NCBI GenBank assembly: GCA_905221605.1
Contig: CAJNDS010001369.1
Location: 62,001-126,000 of the forward strand
Source: Symbiodinium natans
Taxonomy: Eukaryota; Sar; Dinophyceae; Suessiales; Symbiodiniaceae
Length of the DNA: 64,000 nt
Reading direction: 5' to 3'
A model generated the notes under the pieces. The model searched no databases. It was not told the DNA's origin and saw only the letters and a list, made by a program, of their open reading frames with translations. Of this stretch, positions 9,403-19,812 are shown piece by piece. The position numbers and the translations under genes are program-made. How positions within the stretch are numbered: the first letter of the stretch is position 1; each line of letters opens with the position of its first letter.

Positions 9403-10308
9403 TCAAACACAGCTTCGTGTGGGCGGCAACGACCCCAGCTGCACAGAATCCGGGGGAGACGTTGGCGAGTCAAGCCGTGATGCACCACAAACTGCAAGAG
9501 TGGCACCTAAGCACTCGGAGCTCCTGAGCAACAGCAGCAGGCCCATGACATCGCAATCTGGTGACAAAGGTGTGGCCTCCGACCGAAGGAGGCTGTGCAC
9601 CAGCAGCAGGGGGCCGGGATGCACCATGTCCAGGGCAGACGCCGTGAGGCCTGGCCGCAAGCTGCTGAAGGCCGATGATTCACTTCCGAGACATTGGGGA
9701 CTCTTGGGGGACAAGGAGGGATCAGGGTATGAGGAGTCCGGGACAAGGACCGCCGTGTCAGCACAGGAGAGGCTTCTCACGGTGGGCGCAGGCTCTGAAC
9801 GCACGAAGTCTGGGACACTCAGTAATGCGCCGGATCGGGTACAGGATGCAGCCGCCGACGAACTATCGGGACGGGCATGGCCATGCAACGACGGAAAGGA
9901 TCCCAGCTGTCCGGAAGCCAGCACGGGTACGGCGAACTCTGAGCACGTGCCAGCTCGCACCAGCAATGTCGAATCAGGATGCAGAAGATCTGGCACAAAT
10001 GGTGAAACACCAACATTTACGGCGCTCCATGCAAAGGGTCCCGGGCCCAAGCAGGCGAGTGATTGCAAGGAAGCCGAAAGGTCCAACCGAAGCATGTCAA
10101 GCACCAGCGTCAGAAACTCAAGACGACCGGCGCCAAACACAGCTGGGATGAACCCTAGACGAGTCACATGTCGTACAGACGACAGCGAGCCGGGGTCCAC
10201 AGGATCCAGCACCGGAGGGGTTGCATCCAAGCGCCAGGCACCTTCGCACAAGAAGGCCAAGCCTGCGCACGCAAGGGATCTCAGAAACAGAAGGGAGCTC
10301 GGGTACAA
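9403..10308 (-). CDS. repeat-array open frame, 301 codons
   Basis: Twenty-seven units (972 bases, exactly nine 108-bp cycles) between stops. Closed by TGA at residue 8 of a B unit (SCV-stop-LGL). Confidence 0.28.
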   Translation of the reverse strand: MYPSSLLFLRSLACAGLAFLCEGAWRLDATPPVLDPVDPGSLSSVRHVTRLGFIPAVFGAGRLEFLTLVLDMLRLDLSASLQSLACLGPGPFAWSAVNVGVSPFVPDLLHPDSTLLVRAGTCSEFAVPVLASGQLGSFPSLHGHARPDSSSAAASCTRSGALLSVPDFVRSEPAPTVRSLSCADTAVLVPDSSYPDPSLSPKSPQCLGSESSAFSSLRPGLTASALDMVHPGPLLLVHSLLRSEATPLSPDCDVMGLLLLLRSSECLGATLAVCGASRLDSPTSPPDSVQLGSLPPTRSCV

Positions 10309-10374
10309 AAGATCTGGGGATGGTGGTGCCAGGCCGAAGCGTGCACAGCTAAAGCACAGCAGCAGGAGTCCAGA

Positions 10375-13300
10375 TCAAGCCACAGCTCTCGGCAGCATCG
10401 GAAAGCCCAGCCTTGTGGCAGCGAAGGTCGGCAACAATGAGCTTGGACAGCTGTGAGATCGAAGCGGCAGCGGCAACCCAGGGTGCACACAGTCAGTGGC
10501 AGGCAGGGGCAAAGCCATGTTCACCAATCCGAAGGCCAAGAAGGACAAAGTCAGTCGCGCGAGATTCTGCAATAACGTGCTGGAACCGGGCTGCAAGAAG
10601 TCTGGAGCTGGCATAAACAGCGCAGATCGCAACAGGCCAAAGACAAACAAGCGGCTACTTGCACAAGAGAAGCTTTGCAATGAGCATGAGGGTCCCATGT
10701 GCAAAGGATCGGACACTGGCAGCAAGGCTTCGGACCTGGCTACATCCGCGGCAGATGGACTCAACCCTGGTCGGGCGTGGCTTTGGAGCAAGAGAGGCGA
10801 TCCGAGTGACAAGGAGTCCGGGACTAGCACGGCGATGCCCAGGCGGACGAAGCTGTGTATCGGCACCGCTGGACCGGAACGGGCAAAGTCCGGCACGAAT
10901 GGGGAAAGGCCGAGGCGCACGTGGCTGCAAGCCAGGAACGCTGAGCCCATGCGTGCAAAGCTCTGCACAGCCGTGTGCGCGTCTGGACATGCACCGCCGA
11001 AAGGTGAGGAGGTCGAGCCAAATCGGGTGATGCTGCGGACGAAGAACGTCGACTCGAGGTGAGTGAAGTCCATGGTGAGCGTAGACAGCCCGAGCCTGGA
11101 GCAGCTGAAAGTAAAGAACGCCGGGCCGGGTCGTGACATTGAATGCAATGGAGGCAACGAGTCCAGGAACGATGTGTCTGACGCTGGCGGCAAGGCTTCT
11201 GGACGGCTGAATGATTGCACAGGCAACAAAAAGTCAAGAACTGCAAGGTCTGGGGCAAGCAACAACATGTCTAGAGCACTGCGAGAGAAAACCGACAAGA
11301 ACAAGCCTAGACGCATCGCACCACGCGCCGACGCTACTGGCCCCAGCTCAAAAGCACCCGGCACCGACAGCGACATCCCCAGCCGCGTGTGGGAGAACGG
11401 GGACGGTGTGGGCCCGAGCCTGGCACAGGAGCGCGACAATGAAAAGGATCCCGAGGTCGAGCCGTCGAAGGCTGGCGGAGTCAAGCCAGGCTGCGTAGCA
11501 CTAAAGGCCGGCAATGCGAATCCCGAGCAAAGGCGGCTGTGCAGCGACAGCGCCGGGCCAGACTCAGCCATGTCAAAGGCAGGCGGTGGCACCCCGAAAT
11601 GAACACGGCTCAATGATGGAAACTCGAAGCCCGGGCATGCAAGCGCCCTCAGCAGCGTGGGCACTCCAAGATTCAGGAGGTCAGAAGCTGGCAACGAAAG
11701 GCCGGCACGTGCTAAACGGAAGGCAAGTGATAAGGAGTCCAGCCGCATGCGGCCCCTCGCAGGTGATGTTGATTCTGGACCTGAAGGGTCCGGCACTGCA
11801 GGCGGCAATCCAGAGCAGACTGGACCAAAGAGCGGCGTCACGCTATCCATGCGTGCAAAGCCGCGTGAAGACGAGCTGGGTCCTGAACGTAGGAAATCCA
11901 GGATCGAGACCCCACCTTGACCGGCACGGCAGAATTGGGACATTGGCATGGTTGGACCGAGGTGGCTCAAGCTTCTCAGAAATGTGGTCATTCCGGAGTA
12001 TGCCATATCCAATGCGAGCATGGATGATCCACAAACCATCTTGCCAAACAAGGACGATGAGGCCCCCGTCCTTCCAAAAGAGTGCACTGGCAGGGACGCC
12101 TCCACATTCTCGAGGTCGAAGGCTGGCAGTGACGTGCTCATGCGGCTGAGCCCAAACAATGGCAACGTGGAGCCAAGCCTTGCCCTGCTGTGCAAAAGCA
12201 AAACTGACCCCAACTTCGTGCAATCAAACGCAGGCATCGCCGGGCCGAGCCAAACCGTTCCAAAGGCAAAGGGCTCTGGGTCCAGGCATGCCATACTTCT
12301 GGCTGCCAAAGCCAAGCCCAGGTCAGACATGTCAAAGGCTGACAGCATCGACTCCAAGCGACCACGGGACATCACCAACGAAAGCAGCTCCAAGTAAGCC
12401 GAGCTGTGCGCTGGCAAGGAAGACCCCGTTTCAGCAAGGTTCAGAACTAGCGGCGTGGAGTCAAACTCTGCAACGCCCCAGATCAACATGCGCGGACCAA
12501 GCCTCCCATGGCTGTGGGCAGGGAGCGCGGAGCCTGAATGCAAAAAGTCCAATGCTGATGTTGAGCTGCCAGACCGAATCATGCCAGACAGTGCCAAGAT
12601 GCTGCCCAATTCTGCAGCGGACCTCAAAGGCGGCGCGGATCCCGTGGCTGCGTAATCCGAGGGCAACATCATGAGGCCACATCTGCTAAGACCGAAAGTT
12701 GAGGAACTTAACTCAGGTTGCACACAGTCATGCATCGGTGGCAGCGAGCCAGGCTGGGAAAGGTCCAAGGTCAACAAGATCAGACCGGGCGTTGCACTTC
12801 CAGAAGCCAGAGGCATCAGACCTGGCCGAGCCCAGTCCCTAACAGGCGGCGAGGACTCCGAAGTAGCGAGATCCGAGGTTGGCATCGGGGAGCCCAAGCA
12901 AGCGCAGCTTGTGACCAGCGAGGTAAAGCCCAGCCTTGCGATGGACCGGAGACTCGGCAAGGAATCAATGTGGGCCAGGTCCAGCACCGACAGCAGAAAG
13001 CCAGGCTGAGCCGTCTGAAAGACGGAGGCTGTTGAGCCCAGACGAGCGAAGCTGCGCGACAGAAGAGGGGGGCCTGAGCGCAGGGAGTCCATGGCCGAAG
13101 TGGGAGATCCGTAGCGTGCAAGGCCAAAGCAGGATAGCGTCGGCCCTGGGCAAGCAGCATCCCTTGCAGGTATCAAGCTGTCCATTGAGCTCGTGTCCAG
13201 CGATGGCAAGAGGATGCCAGGTCGTACCTTGCCGAAAATCAGAAACGCGGCCTCCAAGCATGCGCGACTCCTCGTGGGCAGCAGGGAACCAAAGTGTGCA

Positions 13301-16300
13301 CAGTCAAGAAGCAAGAGGCTGAATCCCAACTGCCACTGCCCGAAGACTGGAAAAGACGGGCCAAACCGCTCTCCTGCGCCTCGCACAAAGATAGTCAGCT
13401 CCAAGTGCAAAGGATCCGGCACCAACAGGATCAAGCCCGGCCGAACAGCACCAAAGGCAAGCATAGGACTTTCAGGGCAGCTAAGGCTGCGGAGCAGCGG
13501 TGATAGGCCAGGCTTAGCACAGTCCAGGGCCAAGGATATTAACCCAGGCCTCTTGAAGCTCCTTGTTGGCGCTGAGAATCCAAAGGCCACGTAGTCAAGA
13601 CTCGGCAGCGTCGAGCCCGTGCAGCAAACGCCGAACACTGATGGAGTGGGGCCCAAGCAGGTCCTGCTTTGCGAAGGCACAGTAGGCTCGAGGAAAAGGA
13701 GGTCAAAGATTAGTAAAGATACGCCGAGATGGGCAAAACTCTGGAGAGCCGGCGGTAAGCCCAGGTGAACAAAGTCCAATGCGAAGAGTCCGAGCTCGAA
13801 TCGTGCCATTCCGGATGCAAGCACCATGGAGCCCGCACAACTGGAAGACCGGAGCAGCACCACGAAACCCAAGCATGCCATGTCAAACAGAGGCGCGGAG
13901 CTTCCTGAAGACATCCGCCCGAAAGCAGGCAGCGCAGGACCGAAACAGGAGGTGGCTTGCAATGAAAGAGGTGATGCCGGAAGACTGCTGTCGAGAAGAA
14001 GGAGGGTAAAGCCAGCTTGCAGGGAGCTCCTCAAAAATGGCAGGGCCTCAAGATGCGCATACTCTGGAACCAGGGTGGAAGGGTTCGGCCGAGTGCAGCT
14101 GGACACAAGAAAGGTGAGGTCGGGGCAGGAGAAGCCCCTGAGCAATGAAGGCAGGCCAAGCTCAGCGGAATCCGAGACAGGCATCGGGAGGCCTGACCGC
14201 GCCCAGTTCACTACCGGGAACGTTGGGGCCGTCCACAAGGAGCATCGTATTGATACCAAGAAGCCAACTGCAAAGGGATCCGGGGGTGATGAGGCGAGGC
14301 CCGAGCAAGCAGGGCTGCGAAGGGGCGGGGAGAAACCGGGAGTCACCATGTCCGGTGCAAAGGGTGGCGATCCTAAGGCGAACCTTCCAGGTGCTAACAC
14401 TGACAGGCCCATCATGTTGATGCTCCTTGTTGAAGGGGGCGCTTCGGGCTGCAAGTGGTCCAGAATTGGCACAGGTAAGCTCAAGCAAGCTAGGCTTCGA
14501 ACTGGCATCCCAAAGCCCAGATGTAAGCAGTCCAGAACGAGCATCGGCGGGTCGGAGCATGTCCTGCCATAAGGAAAAAACGCGCTGCCTGGCCAAGCGG
14601 TGCCACGGGCGGATGGGGTTGCCCCCAACTCGCACACTTCAGAGATGAGTAGCAGCGAGCCTGGCTCGGATGCACCAGAGGTTGGGGAGGTCGGTCCCGG
14701 GAAACCAAAGCTGTGCAAAGGCAACGTGCTCTCTGAACTAGGCAAGTCAAGGATGAGCAATGGTGTGCCTGACCTTGCCTGTCCGAAGGCCAAAGCGATG
14801 AAACCGAAATGCGCAGATGACCTGACAAGCAGCAGCGACCCGAGAGTCAAGAGATCTGCGATTGGCACCGCTGGTTCTGAACACGAGAGGCTCCGAATCG
14901 GAAGCGCGCTGCCGAACTGGACAAGATCAAGGACTGGCATTGGCGAATCTGGGTGGCAGGTGCTACTGGAGGGGGATGCCAAGTCTGATTGCGCGAGGCT
15001 GCGAATCGAAGACGTGAACTCAAAGTTGGTAAGGCCACGCGCTGAAGTGGGTGAGCCCAGTGTCAAGGAGTCTGGCACGGGCATTGACGAACCTGGCCTG
15101 CAAGGGCTCTGCACCAGCAGATTCGACTCCAAGCTTAGAAGGTCCAGGGCTGAGGCTGAGAAGTCTGTGCAGCAAGGGCTCTTCAACAACAGTGCAGCAT
15201 CTAAGTAAGAAACGTCTGGCACAAACAGAAACAGGTCAAAGTGCAGGCGACTGCAGGCCGAAGACTGTGAGCCCAAACGGGCGAGGGACTGCAGGAACAT
15301 GCTGAAGCCCGGATTCAAAAGGTCTAATGCAAGCAGCAAAGGCTCGAATCTGGAGCACTGGAAGGTGGAGATGGAAGGCCCCAAATGACCCGTCGATCGC
15401 GGCGGCAGTGCAGCGTCTGCTTCACAGTCATCCAAGGCAAACAAAGGCAAGTCTGGCCGGGAGGCCCCGAAGACGAGCATCGAGGCGCCTGGGTTTGAGA
15501 GACTTTGGGGCAACGGGGAGAGCTCGAGCCGCAGAGAGTCCAGGATTGACGGCGCAGATCCCACGTGTGAGAGACCCCTCACGGGTGGAGAAGAGCCTAG
15601 GATCGCCATATCCAGAGGAGACATGAAAGGGCCCATGCGGCAGAAAGTGAAGGCAAGGATAGCTGCATCCATCTTTGCAAGAGACTGCAGGGACAGCAGG
15701 CTTCCAAGATTCAGGAAGTCATAGGCCGGAGGACCCAGCTCCGGGCGAACAGCACTTTGAGCTGCCGATGAAAACTCGAGGTAAGCAAGATCAAGGACAG
15801 CCGGCAGCAGGCCTAGCCATGCCGCACCACACAGAGGCGTCGCAAGCGCCAGTTGGGCAGAGGTCCGCAGCGGCGAAGGCAGTCCAATCTGGGTGCCGTC
15901 CGACACTGGAGGCAGCATGTCAGAGCGAGCCAAGCTAGAAGCTGGGGAAGAAGCTCCGCACCACGCAACGGACCGCACTGACAGAAACATGCCCAGGTGC
16001 AGGAGATCTGGGGCGAACAGGGGCAAGTCAGAACAACCACACCCAAATGGAGGCATCAAGGGTTCAACACGTGCTGCGTCCTGGAGCGCCATCGGGGGCC
16101 CTGGGTGTGAGGAATCAAGTAATGGTGCGGACATGTCCAGCCGTATGCTGCCGGAAGCAAGTAGAATGAGTCCCAGCTTTCCCAAACCCCTCAAAATCAG
16201 TAACAAACCCGGCTGGCAAAAGTCAGACACCAACGATGGTAGGCCAAAGCGACCAAGGCTGAACACGAAGGGCTGGCTACCTTGGTGAGCAAAGGACCTC

Positions 16301-17382
16301 GCGAACACAACAAATCCAGGCCTCGCAGTGTCAGAAAGGGAAATCAGCGGTCCCAGGCGAACCATGTGGAAAGCCACAGATGCAAATCCGAGGCGACCAA
16401 ACTCCCTGACCGAAGATGTCGACCCTACGTGTGAGAGGTCAAACGCGGGAGGCAGGGAGTCAGGACTAGATCTGGTCAGTGCTGGGACAGCAGAGCCGAT
16501 CTGCCCAAAGGCCTGCGGGAGCGAGGAGCTGCCATAGTCGGAGAGGTCTAAGGCCAACAATCTGGGTTCAGATCGTCCGGCGGTCAGTGCTGACAACAAC
16601 AGGCCAATCCTCCCAAAACTCCGGAGTGAGAGAGCCAAGTCCACATCGGAGAAATCCACCAGAGGCAAGAAAGTACCGATCTTGGATGATCCGCTGACAA
16701 GCAACATGGCCCCAAGCCAGGCGACACTTCTCAGCGGGAGCGAAATGGCCGTCTGCATCACGTCCAGATTCGGTAGCGGAAATTCTGAACGGAGTTGCCC
16801 GCAGGGTGAAGTCATTGATTCTGGTGTGGTGATGCTCTGCACCAGGGGTGAAAACCCTGGCTTCACGGAATCTGGCACAGGCATGGAAACGCCAGAACAT
16901 GATGTGCCAAAGACCGACAAGGAAGACTCTGCGCAGCTCACAGCACGCAAAGGCAAGGGAGAGGCTATGCTGCCGCTGCTCGGCACAAGCACCAGTGCAT
17001 CAAGTTGTCCATGGCTCCTGATCGAAAAAGGGCTATCCACAAGAGCAAAATCAACAATGAGAGGTGTCAGGCTCGTGCACGCCCATCCGGATACAAACAG
17101 CATCAGTTCAGGTCGTTGGAGCGCGTGGGGCAACAGCGAGAAGCCCGCATTGACACGGTCCGAGGTTGACACGAAAGGCCCAAAGCAAGCATTCCCAAAG
17201 GCCAACGTCATGGCTTCCAGCCTTGCAGAACTTTGCAGCACCATCGTAAAGCCGGGATGCAGGAAATCCAATGCAAGTGATGGCATGCCCATCCATCCGA
17301 CACCCCACACTGACGGCAGAGGGTCACACCATGCCGTGCTTCGCGGAGACAACACAGGACCCAAATGCAGAAAGTCCAACAC
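10375..17382 (-). CDS. giant uninterrupted repeat ORF, 2335 codons
   Basis: The longest open frame in the window. It is bounded by residue-8 TGA codons at 17437 (upstream) and 10375 (its own end), and about 196 units are read without a stop. Unit pattern: hydrophobic residues at 1-2 and 9, Asp at 5 in A units, Arg/His-Ser at 4-5 in B, aromatic or Ser-Gly at 4-5 in C, and Gly at 10 before a small-residue turn. Leu, Ser, Pro and Gly dominate; Lys is rare. Elsewhere in these arrays a stop occurs about every 1-1.5 kb, so 7 kb without one stands out. No signal peptide, membrane anchor or catalytic motif is seen. A repetitive solenoid-like protein is a guess from periodicity only; a non-coding array remains possible. 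Confidence 0.4.
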   Translation of the reverse strand: MLDFLHLGPVLSPRSTAWCDPLPSVWGVGWMGMPSLALDFLHPGFTMVLQSSARLEAMTLAFGNACFGPFVSTSDRVNAGFSLLPHALQRPELMLFVSGWACTSLTPLIVDFALVDSPFSIRSHGQLDALVLVPSSGSIASPLPLRAVSCAESSLSVFGTSCSGVSMPVPDSVKPGFSPLVQSITTPESMTSPCGQLRSEFPLPNLDVMQTAISLPLRSVAWLGAMLLVSGSSKIGTFLPLVDFSDVDLALSLRSFGRIGLLLSALTAGRSEPRLLALDLSDYGSSSLPQAFGQIGSAVPALTRSSPDSLPPAFDLSHVGSTSSVREFGRLGFASVAFHMVRLGPLISLSDTARPGFVVFARSFAHQGSQPFVFSLGRFGLPSLVSDFCQPGLLLILRGLGKLGLILLASGSIRLDMSAPLLDSSHPGPPMALQDAARVEPLMPPFGCGCSDLPLFAPDLLHLGMFLSVRSVAWCGASSPASSLARSDMLPPVSDGTQIGLPSPLRTSAQLALATPLCGAAWLGLLPAVLDLAYLEFSSAAQSAVRPELGPPAYDFLNLGSLLSLQSLAKMDAAILAFTFCRMGPFMSPLDMAILGSSPPVRGLSHVGSAPSILDSLRLELSPLPQSLSNPGASMLVFGASRPDLPLFALDDCEADAALPPRSTGHLGPSISTFQCSRFEPLLLALDLLNPGFSMFLQSLARLGSQSSACSRLHFDLFLFVPDVSYLDAALLLKSPCCTDFSASALDLLSLESNLLVQSPCRPGSSMPVPDSLTLGSPTSARGLTNFEFTSSIRSLAQSDLASPSSSTCHPDSPMPVLDLVQFGSALPIRSLSCSEPAVPIADLLTLGSLLLVRSSAHFGFIALAFGQARSGTPLLILDLPSSESTLPLHSFGFPGPTSPTSGASEPGSLLLISEVCELGATPSARGTAWPGSAFFPYGRTCSDPPMLVLDCLHLGFGMPVRSLACLSLPVPILDHLQPEAPPSTRSINMMGLSVLAPGRFALGSPPFAPDMVTPGFSPPLRSPACSGLASSPPDPFAVGFLVSIRCSLWTAPTFPVVNWARSGLPMPVSDSAELGLPSLLRGFSCPDLTFLVSSCTRPNPSTLVPEYAHLEALPFLRSSLQAGFTLLLLDSSLPASPLSLQATSCFGPALPAFGRMSSGSSAPLFDMACLGFVVLLRSSSCAGSMVLASGMARFELGLFALDFVHLGLPPALQSFAHLGVSLLIFDLLFLEPTVPSQSRTCLGPTPSVFGVCCTGSTLPSLDYVAFGFSAPTRSFKRPGLISLALDCAKPGLSPLLRSLSCPESPMLAFGAVRPGLILLVPDPLHLELTIFVRGAGERFGPSFPVFGQWQLGFSLLLLDCAHFGSLLPTRSRACLEAAFLIFGKVRPGILLPSLDTSSMDSLIPARDAACPGPTLSCFGLARYGSPTSAMDSLRSGPPLLSRSFARLGSTASVFQTAQPGFLLSVLDLAHIDSLPSLRSIARLGFTSLVTSCACLGSPMPTSDLATSESSPPVRDWARPGLMPLASGSATPGLILLTLDLSQPGSLPPMHDCVQPELSSSTFGLSRCGLMMLPSDYAATGSAPPLRSAAELGSILALSGMIRSGSSTSALDFLHSGSALPAHSHGRLGPRMLIWGVAEFDSTPLVLNLAETGSSLPAHSSAYLELLSLVMSRGRLESMLSAFDMSDLGLALAARSMACLDPEPFAFGTVWLGPAMPAFDCTKLGSVLLLHSRARLGSTLPLFGLSRMSTSLPAFDLENVEASLPVHSFGRTGASSSLFGKMVCGSSMLALDMAYSGMTTFLRSLSHLGPTMPMSQFCRAGQGGVSILDFLRSGPSSSSRGFARMDSVTPLFGPVCSGLPPAVPDPSGPESTSPARGRMRLDSLSLAFRLARAGLSLPASDLLNLGVPTLLRALACPGFEFPSLSRVHFGVPPPAFDMAESGPALSLHSRLCSGFALPAFSATQPGLTPPAFDGSTSGSFSLSRSCARLGPTPSPFSHTRLGMSLSVPGAFELGPVASARGAMRLGLFLSVFSRSALDMLLLAPDLAVLDFLLPVQSFSRPEALPPASDTSFLDSLPPLHSMSRPGPAFFTFSCSRLGLSTLTMDFTHLESTFFVRSITRFGSTSSPFGGACPDAHTAVQSFARMGSAFLACSHVRLGLSPFVPDFARSGPAVPIHSFVRLGIAVLVPDSLSLGSPLLLQSHARPGLSPSAADVARSEALLPVSDPLHMGPSCSLQSFSCASSRLFVFGLLRSALFMPAPDFLQPGSSTLLQNLARLTLSFLAFGLVNMALPLPATDCVHPGLPLPLRSHSCPSSLLPTFAATRLGFPMLPRAVA

Positions 17383-17436
17383 CGGCAGGGAGAAGTCAGA
17401 CCGATTCAGACCAGAGATGAAAGCAGCTGGGCCGAT

Positions 17437-19455
17437 TCAAGCACAGCTTCGCATTGAAGGAGGCAAGCCAGCCTGGACGAAGTCCGGCACCAGCAGCAGT
17501 GAACCCAGGCAGACCATCCCGTATGCTGGAAGTAGCGAGTCCAGCCAAACGCGGGATCTCATCGGCAAGGACACGCCAAAGGCCTCACCATCATACGAGA
17601 ACGTTGACGATGCCATCCTGGCCATGCCGAACAATAGAAACGCAATGTCAGCTTGTGCAAAGGATCGAGCTGCCAATGTGAAGTCAATCTGATCAAAGTC
17701 AGATACTGGCACGGGCACCCCAGCTCGAGACAAGCTGAACGGCGACGCTGCCGCCCCCGGGCAAGCAAAGCTGCGCAAGGCCGACGGAAATCCATGACTT
17801 GCGAAGTCAAAGGCCGCCGGCAGCGATTCCGGGCAGCCTGTACCGAAAGCAGTCGGTGCTGCACCCGGGCTACCGGCGCTCTTCAGGGGCAACAGCGGCC
17901 CAAGTTGAACCAGGTCTAGAACCGATGTGGAGGGCTCGAAGCGACCACAACTGCAGAGGGGAAGCACGCTGCCGATTTGCGCCGGGCTACGCACCAACAT
18001 CGTTGCTCCGGGATGCGTCCAGTCCATCGCAAGAATGGAGGCATCGAAGCCTACTCTTCTAAGTGGTACTGGGGAAAGGCCCAGGCAAGCAGCACCACGA
18101 GCAGGTAAAGGTGGGCCTGGGGAGGACATGTCCAGCACAACAGGTGGCGATCCAAGGCGCGACAGCCCGACCGCGGGCGATGTGCTTCCTAATACAGACA
18201 TGCTGTGTGCAGATGGCAGCAAGCCCAGAGCAGCATGGTCCATCAGAGACGTGGATGAGCCTACCCGACTCATGCCAAACAGGAAGAAAGTTAGCCCCAA
18301 ACGGCCGAGAGACTGCATCAGCAACAATAGGCCTGAAAACAGGAGGTCCGCCGCCGACATGGAGGCGCCGAACTTTGCCAGGCTGGAGGCCGGCATCACC
18401 AGGCCAAAGTAGCCGCAACTCTTCAAGAAGGCCGGAGGGCCCGGCAGCAAGAAGTCAGAGACGAGCATAAGGCTGTCAGATCGGTCCATCCCCCAGACAA
18501 GGAAGGAGAAGTCCACCCTGGAAGGAGCTCGTGCAGACGTTGCAAGGCCCAGAAGCACCCTGTCAAAAACCAGCAGCAGGATATCGAAGCGGGCGACCTG
18601 CAGAACAAACATGGCCGGCCCAAGTCGTCCCATCTGCTGCAACGACGATATTGGCCCAGGAGACATTTCATCAAAGATCGACATCAATGGACCGAAGCGC
18701 GCAGCCAAAGTGACAAACACCGCAAGTTCAAGACAGGCGACATGCTGCAAAGGTGAAGTAGACCCTGTCATGGAGAAGTCCGAAGCAGGAGGTGGCAACT
18801 CTGAGCATGACATGCCAGAGGCCAGCAGGGTCGACCCAGGCCGCACAGGACCATGTGGCAGCACAGCTGAGTCCAGATGTATGGGGTCCAAAGCTGGCAA
18901 GAGGATGCCGAGCCGCACGACTCCATATGCCAGGGCCGATGACTCTGACTGAGCAGGGCCCTGCAGTGGCATAGCGAAGCCAGGTTGCATGAAGTCTGGT
19001 ACTGGAAGCAGCACACCAGGGCACATCAAGCCATAGACTGAAGGGGCAGCCTCCGATCGGGCAAAACCACGCGAGGGCGGGGATGGTGCCGTTTGCACAA
19101 AGTCAAGAGTCGGCGTCGGCGGCCCTGGGCATGCCAATCCAAAGGCCAGCGAGCTCAGGCCAGGTTGGCAGAGGCTGTGCAGGGCAAACGACAGGTCAAG
19201 ATGCGCCGAGTCCAGAAGCGGAGCCAACAGTTCCAGTCGTGTCATGCCGTACACGGACACACCAAATCCAAGCTGCATAAAGCTCCTTAAGCTCGGCGCG
19301 CTGCCAGGTTGCAGGGGGTCTAAAACCAGCAGCGTCGGCCCAGGCCTCATAGAGCCATAGGCCGAGAGAAACACATCTGTTTGGACAGGCGTCTGTGAGG
19401 GAATCGCGGAGCCCGCAGACCCGGGATCCAGCGCGGGCATGAAGAGGCCAGGCAA
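17437..19455 (-). CDS. repeat-array open frame, 672 codons
   Basis: Fifty-seven units (2052 bases, nineteen 108-bp cycles) between stops, with more Tyr-Gly C units (AYGMVCLG, VYGMTRLE) than the segment to its left. Closed by TGA at residue 8 (SCA-stop-IGP). Confidence 0.33.
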   Translation of the reverse strand: MPGLFMPALDPGSAGSAIPSQTPVQTDVFLSAYGSMRPGPTLLVLDPLQPGSAPSLRSFMQLGFGVSVYGMTRLELLAPLLDSAHLDLSFALHSLCQPGLSSLAFGLACPGPPTPTLDFVQTAPSPPSRGFARSEAAPSVYGLMCPGVLLPVPDFMQPGFAMPLQGPAQSESSALAYGVVRLGILLPALDPIHLDSAVLPHGPVRPGSTLLASGMSCSELPPPASDFSMTGSTSPLQHVACLELAVFVTLAARFGPLMSIFDEMSPGPISSLQQMGRLGPAMFVLQVARFDILLLVFDRVLLGLATSARAPSRVDFSFLVWGMDRSDSLMLVSDFLLPGPPAFLKSCGYFGLVMPASSLAKFGASMSAADLLFSGLLLLMQSLGRLGLTFFLFGMSRVGSSTSLMDHAALGLLPSAHSMSVLGSTSPAVGLSRLGSPPVVLDMSSPGPPLPARGAACLGLSPVPLRRVGFDASILAMDWTHPGATMLVRSPAQIGSVLPLCSCGRFEPSTSVLDLVQLGPLLPLKSAGSPGAAPTAFGTGCPESLPAAFDFASHGFPSALRSFACPGAAASPFSLSRAGVPVPVSDFDQIDFTLAARSFAQADIAFLLFGMARMASSTFSYDGEAFGVSLPMRSRVWLDSLLPAYGMVCLGSLLLVPDFVQAGLPPSMRSCA

Positions 19456-19812
19456 GGATATACCGTAAACCGGCAGCAGCAGGCCAGTTCACGAAAGGGA
19501 CTGCAGCAGCAACGACAATCCAGAATGTACAAGGTCAAGGGCCAGCAACAAAAGGTCCGACTGCGATAGGCCGTACAAAGAGGGAGTTGACTCCGAGCAG
19601 AAGCGATTCCGCAGTAGAAGCAGGGGGCCGAAGCCAACAAGGTCCGGAACAAACGAAAAAATGCCTGAGCGAGCCACACCGTAGACTGGCATGAAGGCCT
19701 CCGAGCGCATGGGGCTACGGAGTGCTGTCACGGAACCTGTTTGCACAAAGTCCGGTGCTGGAATCAGCAGGCCTGGTGCACTAACACCAGATGCGGACAA
19801 AGGGAATCCAGG

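Noticed and set aside
9419-17692. Long plus-strand open frames (e.g. 9419-10456, 16682-17692), Lys/Arg/Ser/Gly-rich
   Set aside because: They are the antisense reading of the same units. They are much shorter than the minus frame and break wherever a C-unit Tyr codon is TAT (giving TAG on the plus strand).
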